Below are positions 21,661-29,699 of a stretch of 29,699 bases of DNA, one piece after another. Position numbers and translations under genes: made by a program. How positions within the stretch are numbered: the stretch's first letter is position 1; each line of letters begins with the position of its first letter. The notes below the pieces were generated by a model. It saw only the letters and a list, made by a program, of their open reading frames with translations, made no database searches and was not told where the DNA came from. Origin of the DNA: a virus; the IMG/VR virus record IMGVR_UViG_3300050025_000047, positions 1 to 29,699 of that record. One strand, given 5' to 3'.

Positions 21661-24295
21661 TAAAGCAGCGTCGCCCTCTTCTTCTGTTCATCATGTCCCC
21701 TCAGATGCTCAAAAAGCATACATGATGCATCTTGGCTTTGTGGATGTTCCTAAGGTTCCTCTGTATCCGCAGGAGGATAAGTATGCTTCTATCAATAAAC
21801 TCGACAAGTCGAAAAAAGTAGAAACTTTGAAAGATCCGCATCTTGTACCTTCTAAGATCGCGGATGGGTATGATTCTGTTGCTCACGCTATGTGGCTGTG
21901 GACACAGGTTGGAGCTAAGGCACGGAATGATATTCACATCTCGAATGAACAAGTGGCGGATAACTTCTATAAGCATGTTCTTGGTCCTGCTATGCAAAAA
22001 GCTGGCGTACAACCGATGAGTCCTGAGCTTTGGAGAAAGAAAGCTTATGACAACGACACTCTAGGTTACAAAATTGAAGATGCTTATGGAAATGATTGGC
22101 TTAACTCTGTAAAACATGGTTGGAATGCTGCTTTGACTACGGCTGCTGCCGATACTAGTCACATGGTTTCTATGGTAGGCGGAGCGTTTGATAGTGTGGT
22201 AGCACAGTACAGAAAAGAAGCAGCATGGAGAGCACAGAGTGATACTGCTAGGGACGTAGAACTCAGGCATCCTGACGCTGATCCTGTAGCGGCGGCAAAA
22301 ATCCGTGGCGACAGCGGAGCAAGTGTTCTTAACTGGATGCAGCGTACTAAAGAGATTGATTCTCAACTTGCAACAAAGAAGATTGACAGAGAGAACGGCC
22401 TGATTCAACGTGGCGCTGTGTATCAAGAACAGCAGCATCAATTCTGGGCAGATGCGCTTCCTACGCATAGTGGTTTTTTAAATCAGGCTACTTCGTTTGT
22501 GGTCGAGCAGGCTGGCTCAGCACCAGCGTTTGCTGCTGTAGATCTCGGCGGAACTCCGTTTGAAGCTATTGGTAAAACCACAGGTTTCACAGAAGCGTTA
22601 TCTAAAACTCCTGCTGGACGTAGGATGATTTCTTATCTTACCGCCGGTGCTGAAGGAACAGCTTACGGAGTCTTAACTAAGCCTCAAGATAATCCAGCTC
22701 AGCATCTTAGAGATGGACTTGATTTTATGGTCTTTCACGGACTTTTTGATGTTACCGGTGTCGGTACTCGAAAGCTTATTGATATGTTTCCTTCTGGTTC
22801 TAAAGAACTAGAACGTCTAAAGCGTCAACAAGATAGAGTGATGCTTTCTTGGGAGAAGAATCAAAAACTCGCGACGCCAGCAGAGAAGTACGATGCTCAT
22901 GTAGGAAGAGCCGCTAATGCGCTCGTAGCCGTAGGCATGAACGGACTTAGAAGTATGGACGTAGATGGTTTACAGCATCTCGCCGAGACTGAGAGAATGT
23001 CTTCTGAAGAACGAATTGCCTATGAGCATAGACTTCTAACCGAACACAAAGATGGTGCTGCTCGTTGGACTGGGCCAATCGCTACAGCTAATTTTGTTCG
23101 TGACCTCTTGGGAGATAAGAAACTATCTGAGGTAAAACCAGGCAGTTCAGAAGAGAAGCTTATTAACGAAAGGCTGCAAAAACTCTCTCTTGACGCCGCT
23201 GGAAAAGCAAATACTAAGACTGATCTAAAAGGATCGTTTGAGGCAAAGGCCGAGAAGAATCTTCAGCAACCCTCGGCAAAACATACGCTTGATTATTATG
23301 TCAAACAGGTACAAGCTGATCTTGCGAAAGATCCTGGCGCTGCAGCACTTGTCAGTCAAGAGAAAATAATGAAGGCGGCACAGAAAAAGTATGCCGCTGA
23401 TCTGGAGAAAGCTGCTAAAGAAGCTGAGGCTCAGACTGGAACTCCGAAGATTGTAAAAGCTCAAGACGCAGGAAAACGGCTAACGAAAAACAAAGCCGCT
23501 ATGACTCTAAAGACTCGTACACAAGATACTGTCTCTGGTCGAAGCGTCTCAGTTTCTCCGGACTGGAACGTGTATCTAAAGAATGCTAAGCAAGTAGCCA
23601 AGACAAAAGGACAGTCTTTGACTGAGTTCTTTAAAGGCATGGATGAGCGTGATTTTATGGAAGATGCGGCGCAGCACTTTTATCCCGACACACTCAGAGA
23701 CGCAGGCGTATGGTTTGAAGGAATCGGAAAGTATGGAAAGGATCGTAAGCTTATCGAGAAAGCTTCTGAGCAGCCTTTCAGTGGCGCTTCAAATCCTAAC
23801 TTCCTAGCTTTCATGCACAATTACTCTAATCAAATGCCTAAAGAGTTTCGTGAAGCTCTAAAAGAACATTTGATTAACACGACCAAAGTCCAGAAGAACA
23901 TGCATGGTCGTCGTTTGACTGATCCACAGATTACATATTTTGCAAAGAGTATGTACAATCACGTGGATAACTTTCTCGGCTCTGGCCGCTGGCCGAAGGA
24001 GTCTCATATCTTTCGCAGCTCTCAGGATAACATGTGGGATTCTACCGAATGGCAGCGTGATCTTTTGATGGAGAAAGTTATCCAAGAGCAGAAGAATCTT
24101 ATGAGTGCTTTCTCAGGTGATAAGAAGGCTCAGTCTTTAGCTCTTGCTACTCATGCTAAGCTTTCTGACTTTAGGCTTGAAGCTTTCGATCTCGGCGCCA
24201 GCGATCTTAGCAGTCCTGATGCTGTGAGACATTTCGATGATAAGATCGCCGATCTCCAAACTAAGACAGGCAAATTTGAAAGGTGGAACTTCTAA
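21554..24295 (+). CDS. Large internal virion (ejection) protein
   Basis: 913 aa from the ATG at 21554 (AGGAG at 21543-21547, 6-nt spacing; an in-frame GTG one codon upstream is too close to the site). The disordered N-terminus (TPTKTTKLPSSKAASPSSS) is followed by mixed helical regions, a Gly/Ala-rich hydrophobic segment near 310-380 (GFLNQATSFVVEQAGSAPAFAAVDLGG...GRRMISYLTAGAEGTAYG) and a Lys/Glu-rich coiled coil near 590-650. Size and order match large podovirus ejection proteins that cross the envelope. I see no lysozyme or transglycosylase motif. Overlaps the next start as TAATG. Confidence 0.6.
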   Translation: MAEQPQTVPTGTASAASQTLPILQSTPTKTTKLPSSKAASPSSSVHHVPSDAQKAYMMHLGFVDVPKVPLYPQEDKYASINKLDKSKKVETLKDPHLVPSKIADGYDSVAHAMWLWTQVGAKARNDIHISNEQVADNFYKHVLGPAMQKAGVQPMSPELWRKKAYDNDTLGYKIEDAYGNDWLNSVKHGWNAALTTAAADTSHMVSMVGGAFDSVVAQYRKEAAWRAQSDTARDVELRHPDADPVAAAKIRGDSGASVLNWMQRTKEIDSQLATKKIDRENGLIQRGAVYQEQQHQFWADALPTHSGFLNQATSFVVEQAGSAPAFAAVDLGGTPFEAIGKTTGFTEALSKTPAGRRMISYLTAGAEGTAYGVLTKPQDNPAQHLRDGLDFMVFHGLFDVTGVGTRKLIDMFPSGSKELERLKRQQDRVMLSWEKNQKLATPAEKYDAHVGRAANALVAVGMNGLRSMDVDGLQHLAETERMSSEERIAYEHRLLTEHKDGAARWTGPIATANFVRDLLGDKKLSEVKPGSSEEKLINERLQKLSLDAAGKANTKTDLKGSFEAKAEKNLQQPSAKHTLDYYVKQVQADLAKDPGAAALVSQEKIMKAAQKKYAADLEKAAKEAEAQTGTPKIVKAQDAGKRLTKNKAAMTLKTRTQDTVSGRSVSVSPDWNVYLKNAKQVAKTKGQSLTEFFKGMDERDFMEDAAQHFYPDTLRDAGVWFEGIGKYGKDRKLIEKASEQPFSGASNPNFLAFMHNYSNQMPKEFREALKEHLINTTKVQKNMHGRRLTDPQITYFAKSMYNHVDNFLGSGRWPKESHIFRSSQDNMWDSTEWQRDLLMEKVIQEQKNLMSAFSGDKKAQSLALATHAKLSDFRLEAFDLGASDLSSPDAVRHFDDKIADLQTKTGKFERWNF

Positions 24296-26202
24296 TGGGA
24301 GCTTTTGTTGCTGACTTTCTTTCAAAAGGTGCCGAGAAACTCGGCGACAAGTTTGACAGCATTGTAGGCAGAGCTGCATCTTCTACAATGGGTAAGGGTG
24401 TACTTAACATCTGGGGAAACCAAAAATGGGAGCTTAGTCTTACTGATGGTGGCAAAGCTGTCGAGCAGATGCATAATGACTACATCAGGATTCACGATCA
24501 GACGCTCGATGCAGAAACATCGAAGCTTATAGCTATTAGAGAATGGCATTCTAATGATGCCGCAGCACGAAAAGCTGTTCCTGTAGATGCCTCTATTAAT
24601 CAATATCACGCCCATGCTGTAGCAACTAATCATCCTGTGCAGAACATCACTAGTGCTATTGTCGATGCTGGCGATGGAAAACTGACGCAGCAAGAGCTTA
24701 TGCTTAAGAATCAGCAAATTGCTCGTCTGACTGGTATAAACGGTTCTTATGGCGAGCATTATGAAAATGCTACGCCGATCATAGCTTCGATGTTAAAAGA
24801 TAAGAATCCAGATGTGGTTAACAACGCGCATCGAGTAGCAGATATAATAAGTAACCAAACTCGTGATACGTGCATGTTCAAAGATCACACTGGAACAAAT
24901 ACTCCGCAATCGTCAGCAAAGAAGTTCATGAACCAAGCTTTCAACAAAGCTAACAGGTACGCTGACGAAGGTGACAAGAAGATTCCTCTGCTAAGCACAG
25001 AACCAACCTATACGCCGCAAACATCCGCCGAGAGAACCGCTCATCGTGTAATGGATACGATGCTGATACCTTTTGTGGCGCTTCCACATATAGGACAGCT
25101 TTTCAATGTTCCAGCATCTTCTCCTCTCAGGGCAATGGGAGCATCGTTATTGCGTCTAAATGAAGATGAAATGCACAAAACTGTCGAAGCTGCTAGCATC
25201 ACAGCCTCTACAACATGGAGTGCTCTATATAGAGATATTCTTGGTGAGACTGGTAAGGTTGCAGAATGGACACACAGTCCGACAGTGGGAAAGATTCTAG
25301 CACGTACTATTCACCAACCTGGTTTTTCGTTTGTACGACGCGCACAACTTAATCTTGCTGGTTCTGTAGGTTTTCACTCGGCTATCTACTGGGCACATAA
25401 TTTTGCTGAAGACGGCAGCAAAATAGCCAAGGCCAGACTTGAAGAAATTGGAATCGATCCTGCTGAAGTTCTTGCTCAAAAAGGTGAGCTTACCGAGGCA
25501 CAACTTCAGAAAGGTGTGTATCATTACACAAATAATAGAATGTTCTTCAACAAAGGTATTGATAATTCTTTGTGGCAGAATCGCAACGTCTTCACACGTG
25601 CTGGTTTTATGTATCACTCGTTCGTAAATTCACAAGCATCGTTTATGAAACGTGAACTCATGCTGATGGCACGGTCTGGAGATATTAAAGGAATAGCTCA
25701 GTATGCTGGTACATTAGGTATACTTTTTCCTATGGTAGCGCCGTTGATCGGTGGAGCCGAAGTTATGCTTCGTACAGGTTCTCCAGTTCAAGGGATAGCA
25801 CATGCACAACAAAACTACAGTCAACTCTTTGACCCTGACTCTCCTGGCGCTTGGCTTAGTAACTACTTTGACTTGCTTTCTCATCTTGGAGCCGCCGGCG
25901 TCTACTTTAACTACATCAACGCAATTAAAGCGAATCGTCTTATGAGTGCTGTGGCTGGTCCTTTGGCTGGAGCAGCTACTACAGATATAACAGATGCTTA
26001 TCATGCAGCGTTTCAACCCACAAAAGCTGGGGAACATGCTATTGATCCTTTGATGCGAGATGTACTGAAGCAGACTATTCCTGTTGCTGGAAGTGCGCTC
26101 GCACATACGTTTTTTCCAACCACCGCAGAGTCTAAGCAGTTTGGCGGTGCAACCACAACCAACAGATCTCGCCGTCACATAGGCAGAAGGAGGGCTTACT
26201 AA
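24295..26202 (+). CDS. Large ejection-type protein with membrane-interacting C-terminal region
   Basis: 635 aa from the ATG at 24295, which overlaps the upstream TAA; a GTG 12 nt upstream is in frame but less likely. Residues about 245-300 and 460-500 are hydrophobic (IPFVALPHIGQLFNVPASSPLRAMGASLLRL; IAQYAGTLGILFPMVAPLIGGAEVML), and MYHSFVNSQASFMKRELMLMARSGDIKG resembles the large polyvalent-protein (LPD38-type) tail of phage ejection proteins. The C-terminus is basic (NRSRRHIGRRRAY). It may form the inner-membrane part of the DNA conduit; this is inference. Confidence 0.55.
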   Translation: MGAFVADFLSKGAEKLGDKFDSIVGRAASSTMGKGVLNIWGNQKWELSLTDGGKAVEQMHNDYIRIHDQTLDAETSKLIAIREWHSNDAAARKAVPVDASINQYHAHAVATNHPVQNITSAIVDAGDGKLTQQELMLKNQQIARLTGINGSYGEHYENATPIIASMLKDKNPDVVNNAHRVADIISNQTRDTCMFKDHTGTNTPQSSAKKFMNQAFNKANRYADEGDKKIPLLSTEPTYTPQTSAERTAHRVMDTMLIPFVALPHIGQLFNVPASSPLRAMGASLLRLNEDEMHKTVEAASITASTTWSALYRDILGETGKVAEWTHSPTVGKILARTIHQPGFSFVRRAQLNLAGSVGFHSAIYWAHNFAEDGSKIAKARLEEIGIDPAEVLAQKGELTEAQLQKGVYHYTNNRMFFNKGIDNSLWQNRNVFTRAGFMYHSFVNSQASFMKRELMLMARSGDIKGIAQYAGTLGILFPMVAPLIGGAEVMLRTGSPVQGIAHAQQNYSQLFDPDSPGAWLSNYFDLLSHLGAAGVYFNYINAIKANRLMSAVAGPLAGAATTDITDAYHAAFQPTKAGEHAIDPLMRDVLKQTIPVAGSALAHTFFPTTAESKQFGGATTTNRSRRHIGRRRAY

Positions 26203-26375
26203 TGTCAGGACAATCCGCAGGACTTTCACTCAAAGAAGCAAAAGCAATGCAGGAGCGTGTACAGCAAGCAGGAAACCACGCACAGCATCACGGCGCCAAC
26301 AGTGGTGACAGTGTTCACAAGAAAAAGACCGGCCACACTGATCAATACGCTATGCCAGAGAACTGTCACCAGTAA
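26202..26375 (+). CDS. 57-aa His-rich small protein
   Basis: 57 aa: MSGQSAGLSLKEAKAMQERV then a Gln/His/Asn/Lys-rich tail (QAGNHAQHHGANSGDSVHKKKTGHTDQY..., ending PENCHQ). Its ATG overlaps the preceding TAA (TAATG), and AGAAGGAGGG lies before it. Not related to any family I know. It directly precedes the two genes before the fibre, one of them an ATP-grasp ligase, so it could be a substrate or small virion protein. Confidence 0.5.
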   Translation: MSGQSAGLSLKEAKAMQERVQQAGNHAQHHGANSGDSVHKKKTGHTDQYAMPENCHQ

Positions 26376-26407
26376 CAATAACCGATGCAATGAAAAGGAG
26401 CAGGAAA

Positions 26408-26776
26408 ATGCCTATTACACGTACTAACTTTGATCTAGGGGATCAGGAAATTCCCCTAGATGCTTTCCAAGAAATCAAAGAGCGACAAGAATGTGATCCT
26501 ATTCCACAGGGTATATCTATTATCCGAGGATGGGGTTCTGGTTTTCCAAAACACGTTCTTATTGTCAGAGTAGGAGATAGGAAACTCTACATCAAAATTC
26601 CTCTCGATGGAGAGAATATTTCCGTAGAGTATGCTGATTTTGGTTTTTGGAGAGGTCAGTATAAAAGAGTAAAACTTCCTAAACCTTCTCTGGTCTATCT
26701 GATCCGTGAATTAATCCATGTTAAGTGGGTATTTTTCTGGAAGAAAATGTATTACAAAGTAGCTTTTGGAGGTTAG
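26408..26776 (+). CDS. Hypothetical 122-aa basic protein
   Basis: 122 aa from the ATG at 26408, which has AAAAGGAGCAGG at proper distance; an upstream in-frame ATG (26390) lies before this site and is less likely. The middle is beta-like (HVLIVRVGDRKLYIKIPLDGENISVEYADFGF) and the C-terminus is basic, aromatic and hydrophobic (LVYLIRELIHVKWVFFWKKMYYKVAFGG), possibly membrane-associated. The stop is 1 nt before the ATP-grasp ATG, so the pair is probably coupled and may work together. Confidence 0.55.
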   Translation: MPITRTNFDLGDQEIPLDAFQEIKERQECDPIPQGISIIRGWGSGFPKHVLIVRVGDRKLYIKIPLDGENISVEYADFGFWRGQYKRVKLPKPSLVYLIRELIHVKWVFFWKKMYYKVAFGG

Positions 26777-26777
26777 C

Positions 26778-28085
26778 ATGAAGATAGCGATGTCCTCGTA
26801 CACCGGCATGGGAGCATGGTTCGTCCTGCGTCTTATGGCAGAAGGCCATGATGTAGATTACTACTTGTCCAAATCTGACTACGAGGATGTTCTTGGGGGA
26901 CTTATTCCGTCCCCCAAGAAGCTATCGCTAGATCATCGCAGAACGGTGGCTGGATATGGGTATCCGTCGTATAAGGGTTATGATCTTTCGTTATTCGATC
27001 TCACTGGCAAAGCTAAACAAGCAGATGCTTCGAGAGCAGAAACGCCGACGTTAGGAGATGGAACGTTTGAACACATACTTGAGGATGACAGAGAAGCTGG
27101 ACTTAAGGCTATGAAAGACTGTGGTATCAACGTACCGCCGTATACCAGATTTAACACACCCACTGAGGCTAAGGCTTTTTTACGTAAGAATGACCGACCG
27201 TATGTATTTAAACCTTTTACAGAAGGAGGCCAAACTCAGGACACCGCCACAACCTACGTTGCTAAAAGCGCGGCTGATCTGGTTGAGTTTATCGACACTT
27301 TGTGGGATGCTGCTAAGCATGCTCCTTTTATCTTACAGGAGTTTGTTAAGGGACAGGAGATTGGGATAGAAGGATTTTTTAATGGGACGGACTTTTTTCT
27401 TCTGACAGGGACATTAGAGGAGAAAAAGTTTATGAACGACAACAAAGGACCGAATACAGGGTGTTCAGGGAATTTGATTTTTGCGTTGTCCGAGGAGTCG
27501 AGGATTTATAAGGAGGGATTAAAGAAAGCGATTCCGTTTTTACAGGCGATGAACTTTAGAGGTATCATTGATCTTAACTCTATTGTTACAGAGGATAAGA
27601 TCTATGCCTTGGAGTGGACGCCGAGGTTTGGTTATCTGTGCTGTCCTACGATAGCTACGCTGTATGGTCACGGTTATGGTGACTTGCTCCAGAAAATCGC
27701 TTCTGGTCGTACTCCTGAAGTTAAATGGACGGCGCCGTTTGGAACCTCGGTCACACTATCTATTCCGCCGTATCCGACAGAGCTTCGACTACCTAAAGCC
27801 AAGGACGTACCAATCGAAGGACTTGATCCAGAGGATCTTGAGCAACTTGCAAGTACATACATGTTTGATGTAATGCTTGCAAAGAACAAGAAGAAACTTA
27901 TCACAAGCGGCAACTACGGCTACATCTGTGCCCCGATCGGTATTGGCTCCTCTATTGAAGAAGCTTCTATGCGCTGCGACAATGCTGTGAAAAAGATTCA
28001 CATCCCAAACATGCAGTATCGTACTGACATTAACAAATCAACTCTCAAGCGGTATCAGTTTCTTGAGACTAACTGCTGGCTCTAG
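26778..28085 (+). CDS. ATP-grasp ligase, PurD-like (phosphoribosylamine-glycine ligase fold)
   Basis: 435 aa from the ATG at 26778 (GGAGG 5 nt upstream; in-frame TTG four codons earlier is unlikely). ATP-grasp enzymes join a carboxylate to an amine via an acyl phosphate. Seen: a nucleotide-like N-terminal fold (MKIAMSSYTGMGAW), ATP-binding Lys in YVFKPFTEGG (K145), the second ATP segment ILQEFVKGQEIGIEGFF (185-201), TGCSG near 227-231 and the metal/ATP motif ALEWTPRFG (277-285). PurD normally reads EFNxRFG, so the usual metal-binding Asn is Thr here (T281). No other purine gene is near; the substrate may be a protein or cell-wall amine. Confidence 0.75.
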   Translation: MKIAMSSYTGMGAWFVLRLMAEGHDVDYYLSKSDYEDVLGGLIPSPKKLSLDHRRTVAGYGYPSYKGYDLSLFDLTGKAKQADASRAETPTLGDGTFEHILEDDREAGLKAMKDCGINVPPYTRFNTPTEAKAFLRKNDRPYVFKPFTEGGQTQDTATTYVAKSAADLVEFIDTLWDAAKHAPFILQEFVKGQEIGIEGFFNGTDFFLLTGTLEEKKFMNDNKGPNTGCSGNLIFALSEESRIYKEGLKKAIPFLQAMNFRGIIDLNSIVTEDKIYALEWTPRFGYLCCPTIATLYGHGYGDLLQKIASGRTPEVKWTAPFGTSVTLSIPPYPTELRLPKAKDVPIEGLDPEDLEQLASTYMFDVMLAKNKKKLITSGNYGYICAPIGIGSSIEEASMRCDNAVKKIHIPNMQYRTDINKSTLKRYQFLETNCWL

Positions 28086-28094
28086 GAGGGCCGT

Positions 28095-29699
28095 ATGAAA
28101 AAACTACTTGCTTTGCTAGGAACGCTGCTCTGTATGGGCAGCGTTTCTTTTGCTCAAACTACCACAGTCTCAGGAACTGTAATTGATAGCGATGGTACAA
28201 CGTGGACGAACGGCACGATCTCAGCACAGTTTGTACCTAATCCTTCGCAGCAGAACATCAGCATCTACAACATTAACGGAGTTCCTCTTTCGCAAGCTGT
28301 AACGACTCAAGGACCGATCTCTCTTGGTGGCGCTGGAACGTTTTCGTTTAGTGTGTATCAAAATGCCGCTATCACACCTAGTGGAAGCACATGGCAGTAT
28401 ACAATCTGTCCTAATGCTTCTACGAAATGTGGTGTTTTTACTATAGCGGCTGTCGGTAGCACTCAGAGTCTTACTTCTATGATACCTGCGATTATCCCAG
28501 CGCCAAGGTTTTTAGCTGTAGCTGGAGCTTATGGATATGCTGATATAGAGACAATCAATCAGCAGCCTGTGGGTGGGACATATTGGAATACGAGTGCTTC
28601 GTGTCAGAAGTATTATAACAGCTTAAGCTGGAACTGTATAGGTACAGTTGGAGGCGCTGTGATTGCTGTTACTGCCTCGGCACCTATCGTTTCTAGCGGT
28701 GGCACAACACCTAACATCACTTGTACGACCGCAGGCACTTCAACTACCGGATGTATCAGTTCAACTGACTGGAACACGTTTAACAACAAACAAGTCGCCC
28801 TTGGTTTTACGCCATACAATGCTACAAATCCTGCTGGCTATATTACCAATTCTGTGACTACGCTTCCAAGTCTTACAATCTCTAATACTCAAGTCTCTGG
28901 ACTTGGAACAGCTTCTACACATCCATACACAGATTTCGAGGCGGCGCTTGGAAACCCTGCATCTACAGGTTACGTGCTTTCTTCTACTACTCTCGGTGTT
29001 AGAAGTTGGGTGCCGCAGAATGTAGGTATTTCTTCAATTAACGGCGGTACCGGAGCTTATACGTTTAACGGTCCTGTGGTAAGTTGTGTTGGTACAACTT
29101 GTACGTTCACTGATGTTAATCCTGGCACAGTTACAACCGTTGGGCTTGTTATGCCGTCGATCTTCACTGTCATAAACAGTCCTGTGACAACAACAGGCGC
29201 TTTGACAGCTTCTTTGAATAGTCAACAACAGAATCTTTTTCTTGCTTCTCCAAATGGTTCAAGCGGTGTTCCTACGTTTCGTGCTATTGTAGCAGCAGAT
29301 GTACCAATTTTGAATCAGAATACTACAGGCACAGCAGCTAATGTGACTGGCACAGTTCTTGTAGCAAACGGCGGCACCGGCGCATCGACAGCGGCAGGCG
29401 CGTGGAACAACATCACGGGGGGAACGGACAATGGAGCGTCCGGCGGAGCCAATGTTAAAATCGTCCCTGGCTCGTTTACCGCGCCTTCCGGGGTGTACGC
29501 TGGCACTAGTGTTACCAACGGAATTCCGGGTATTATCGGGGGTGGATTCGCCGCCGGGGGGACTAGCGGCAGTGTGATCCAGAATAAGAATGCGGCGGGC
29601 TGCGCAAGCACGGAATATGCAGCATTGAACGATCTGACAACCGGAGCGCACGATCACTATTCAAGCTTCGGAATCAACAGTTCTATCTTTAGTTGCCCA
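28095..29699 (+). CDS. Tail fibre with Sec signal peptide (3' end cut by window)
   Basis: 535 codons visible, no stop before the edge. Residues 1-20 are a clear signal peptide (MKKLLALLGTLLCMGSVSFA, cleavage after SFA). C13 is not in a lipobox. The mature N-terminus (TVSGTVIDSDG...) is beta-rich, then ISSTDWNTFNNKQ (221-233), an ADVPILNQNTTGTAANVTGTVLVANGGTGAS-type collar (401-431) and NKN.A..ASTEYAALND.....HYSSFGINSS (498-530), all familiar from phage tail fibres. Cysteines pair by spacing: 105/112, 170/181, 210/220, 331/336, with 503 and 534 further on. AGGAGGG precedes the ATG 9 nt after the ligase stop. Confidence 0.75.
   Translation, partial: MKKLLALLGTLLCMGSVSFAQTTTVSGTVIDSDGTTWTNGTISAQFVPNPSQQNISIYNINGVPLSQAVTTQGPISLGGAGTFSFSVYQNAAITPSGSTWQYTICPNASTKCGVFTIAAVGSTQSLTSMIPAIIPAPRFLAVAGAYGYADIETINQQPVGGTYWNTSASCQKYYNSLSWNCIGTVGGAVIAVTASAPIVSSGGTTPNITCTTAGTSTTGCISSTDWNTFNNKQVALGFTPYNATNPAGYITNSVTTLPSLTISNTQVSGLGTASTHPYTDFEAALGNPASTGYVLSSTTLGVRSWVPQNVGISSINGGTGAYTFNGPVVSCVGTTCTFTDVNPGTVTTVGLVMPSIFTVINSPVTTTGALTASLNSQQQNLFLASPNGSSGVPTFRAIVAADVPILNQNTTGTAANVTGTVLVANGGTGASTAAGAWNNITGGTDNGASGGANVKIVPGSFTAPSGVYAGTSVTNGIPGIIGGGFAAGGTSGSVIQNKNAAGCASTEYAALNDLTTGAHDHYSSFGINSSIFSCP

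Noticed and set aside
28133-28135. Lipoprotein lipobox at C13 of the fibre signal peptide
   Set aside because: The residues before the Cys are TLL, lacking the small residue needed at -1, whereas SFA seven residues on is a proper signal peptidase I site.

Overview
This window looks like part of the genome of a tailed bacteriophage or prophage, most likely short-tailed (podovirus-like). The packaging ATPase, portal, scaffold-like protein, Mu gpT-like capsid protein, adaptor/nozzle-like proteins, three large ejection-type proteins and a tail fibre lie in one long rightward cluster. I see no tape-measure, sheath or tail-tube genes. The host cannot be fixed from the sequence. The fibre has a Sec signal peptide and many paired cysteines, and its N-terminal module style reminds me of phage proteins from Acidobacteriota and soil viromes; that is recollection and inference, not a database result.

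Left block (1-3154, leftward). Small genes of mostly unknown function: a partial Met-Ala repeat ORF at the edge, a DUF6948-like protein, a Cys/His-rich mini-protein, several hypotheticals and a 200-aa hypothetical. The 1-1873 operon has its own strong sigma70-type promoter (1897-1926), which carries a perfect palindrome between -35 and -10. A strong leftward intrinsic terminator (2013-2055) separates it from a second leftward unit (2343-3154).

Control region (3155-3794). No convincing gene. It holds a 15-bp perfect hairpin, three copies of a GCTCWGAGC palindrome (one inside a candidate leftward promoter), three tandem 18-bp repeats, AT-rich tracts and a candidate rightward promoter that would start transcription at the first codon of the right-hand operon.

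Right block (3795-29699, rightward). Genes are tightly packed and many are translationally coupled (TAATG or ATGA overlaps). The order is: leader hypotheticals, a possible small terminase, a GNAT acetyltransferase, an Ig-like surface protein, TerL, two small hydrophobic proteins, portal, scaffold-like protein, decoration-like protein, major capsid protein, minor structural proteins, a large nozzle-like protein with beta-rich insertions, an adaptor-like protein, three ejection-type proteins, three accessory genes including a PurD-like ATP-grasp ligase, and finally a secreted-type tail fibre running off the right edge. Two gene pairs overlap out of frame by about 100 nt.

The most unusual content is the end of the late operon: an ATP-grasp ligase placed directly before a fibre that has a signal peptide, about five cysteine pairs, and an abrupt rise in GC content just after the conserved GGTGAS collar motif.
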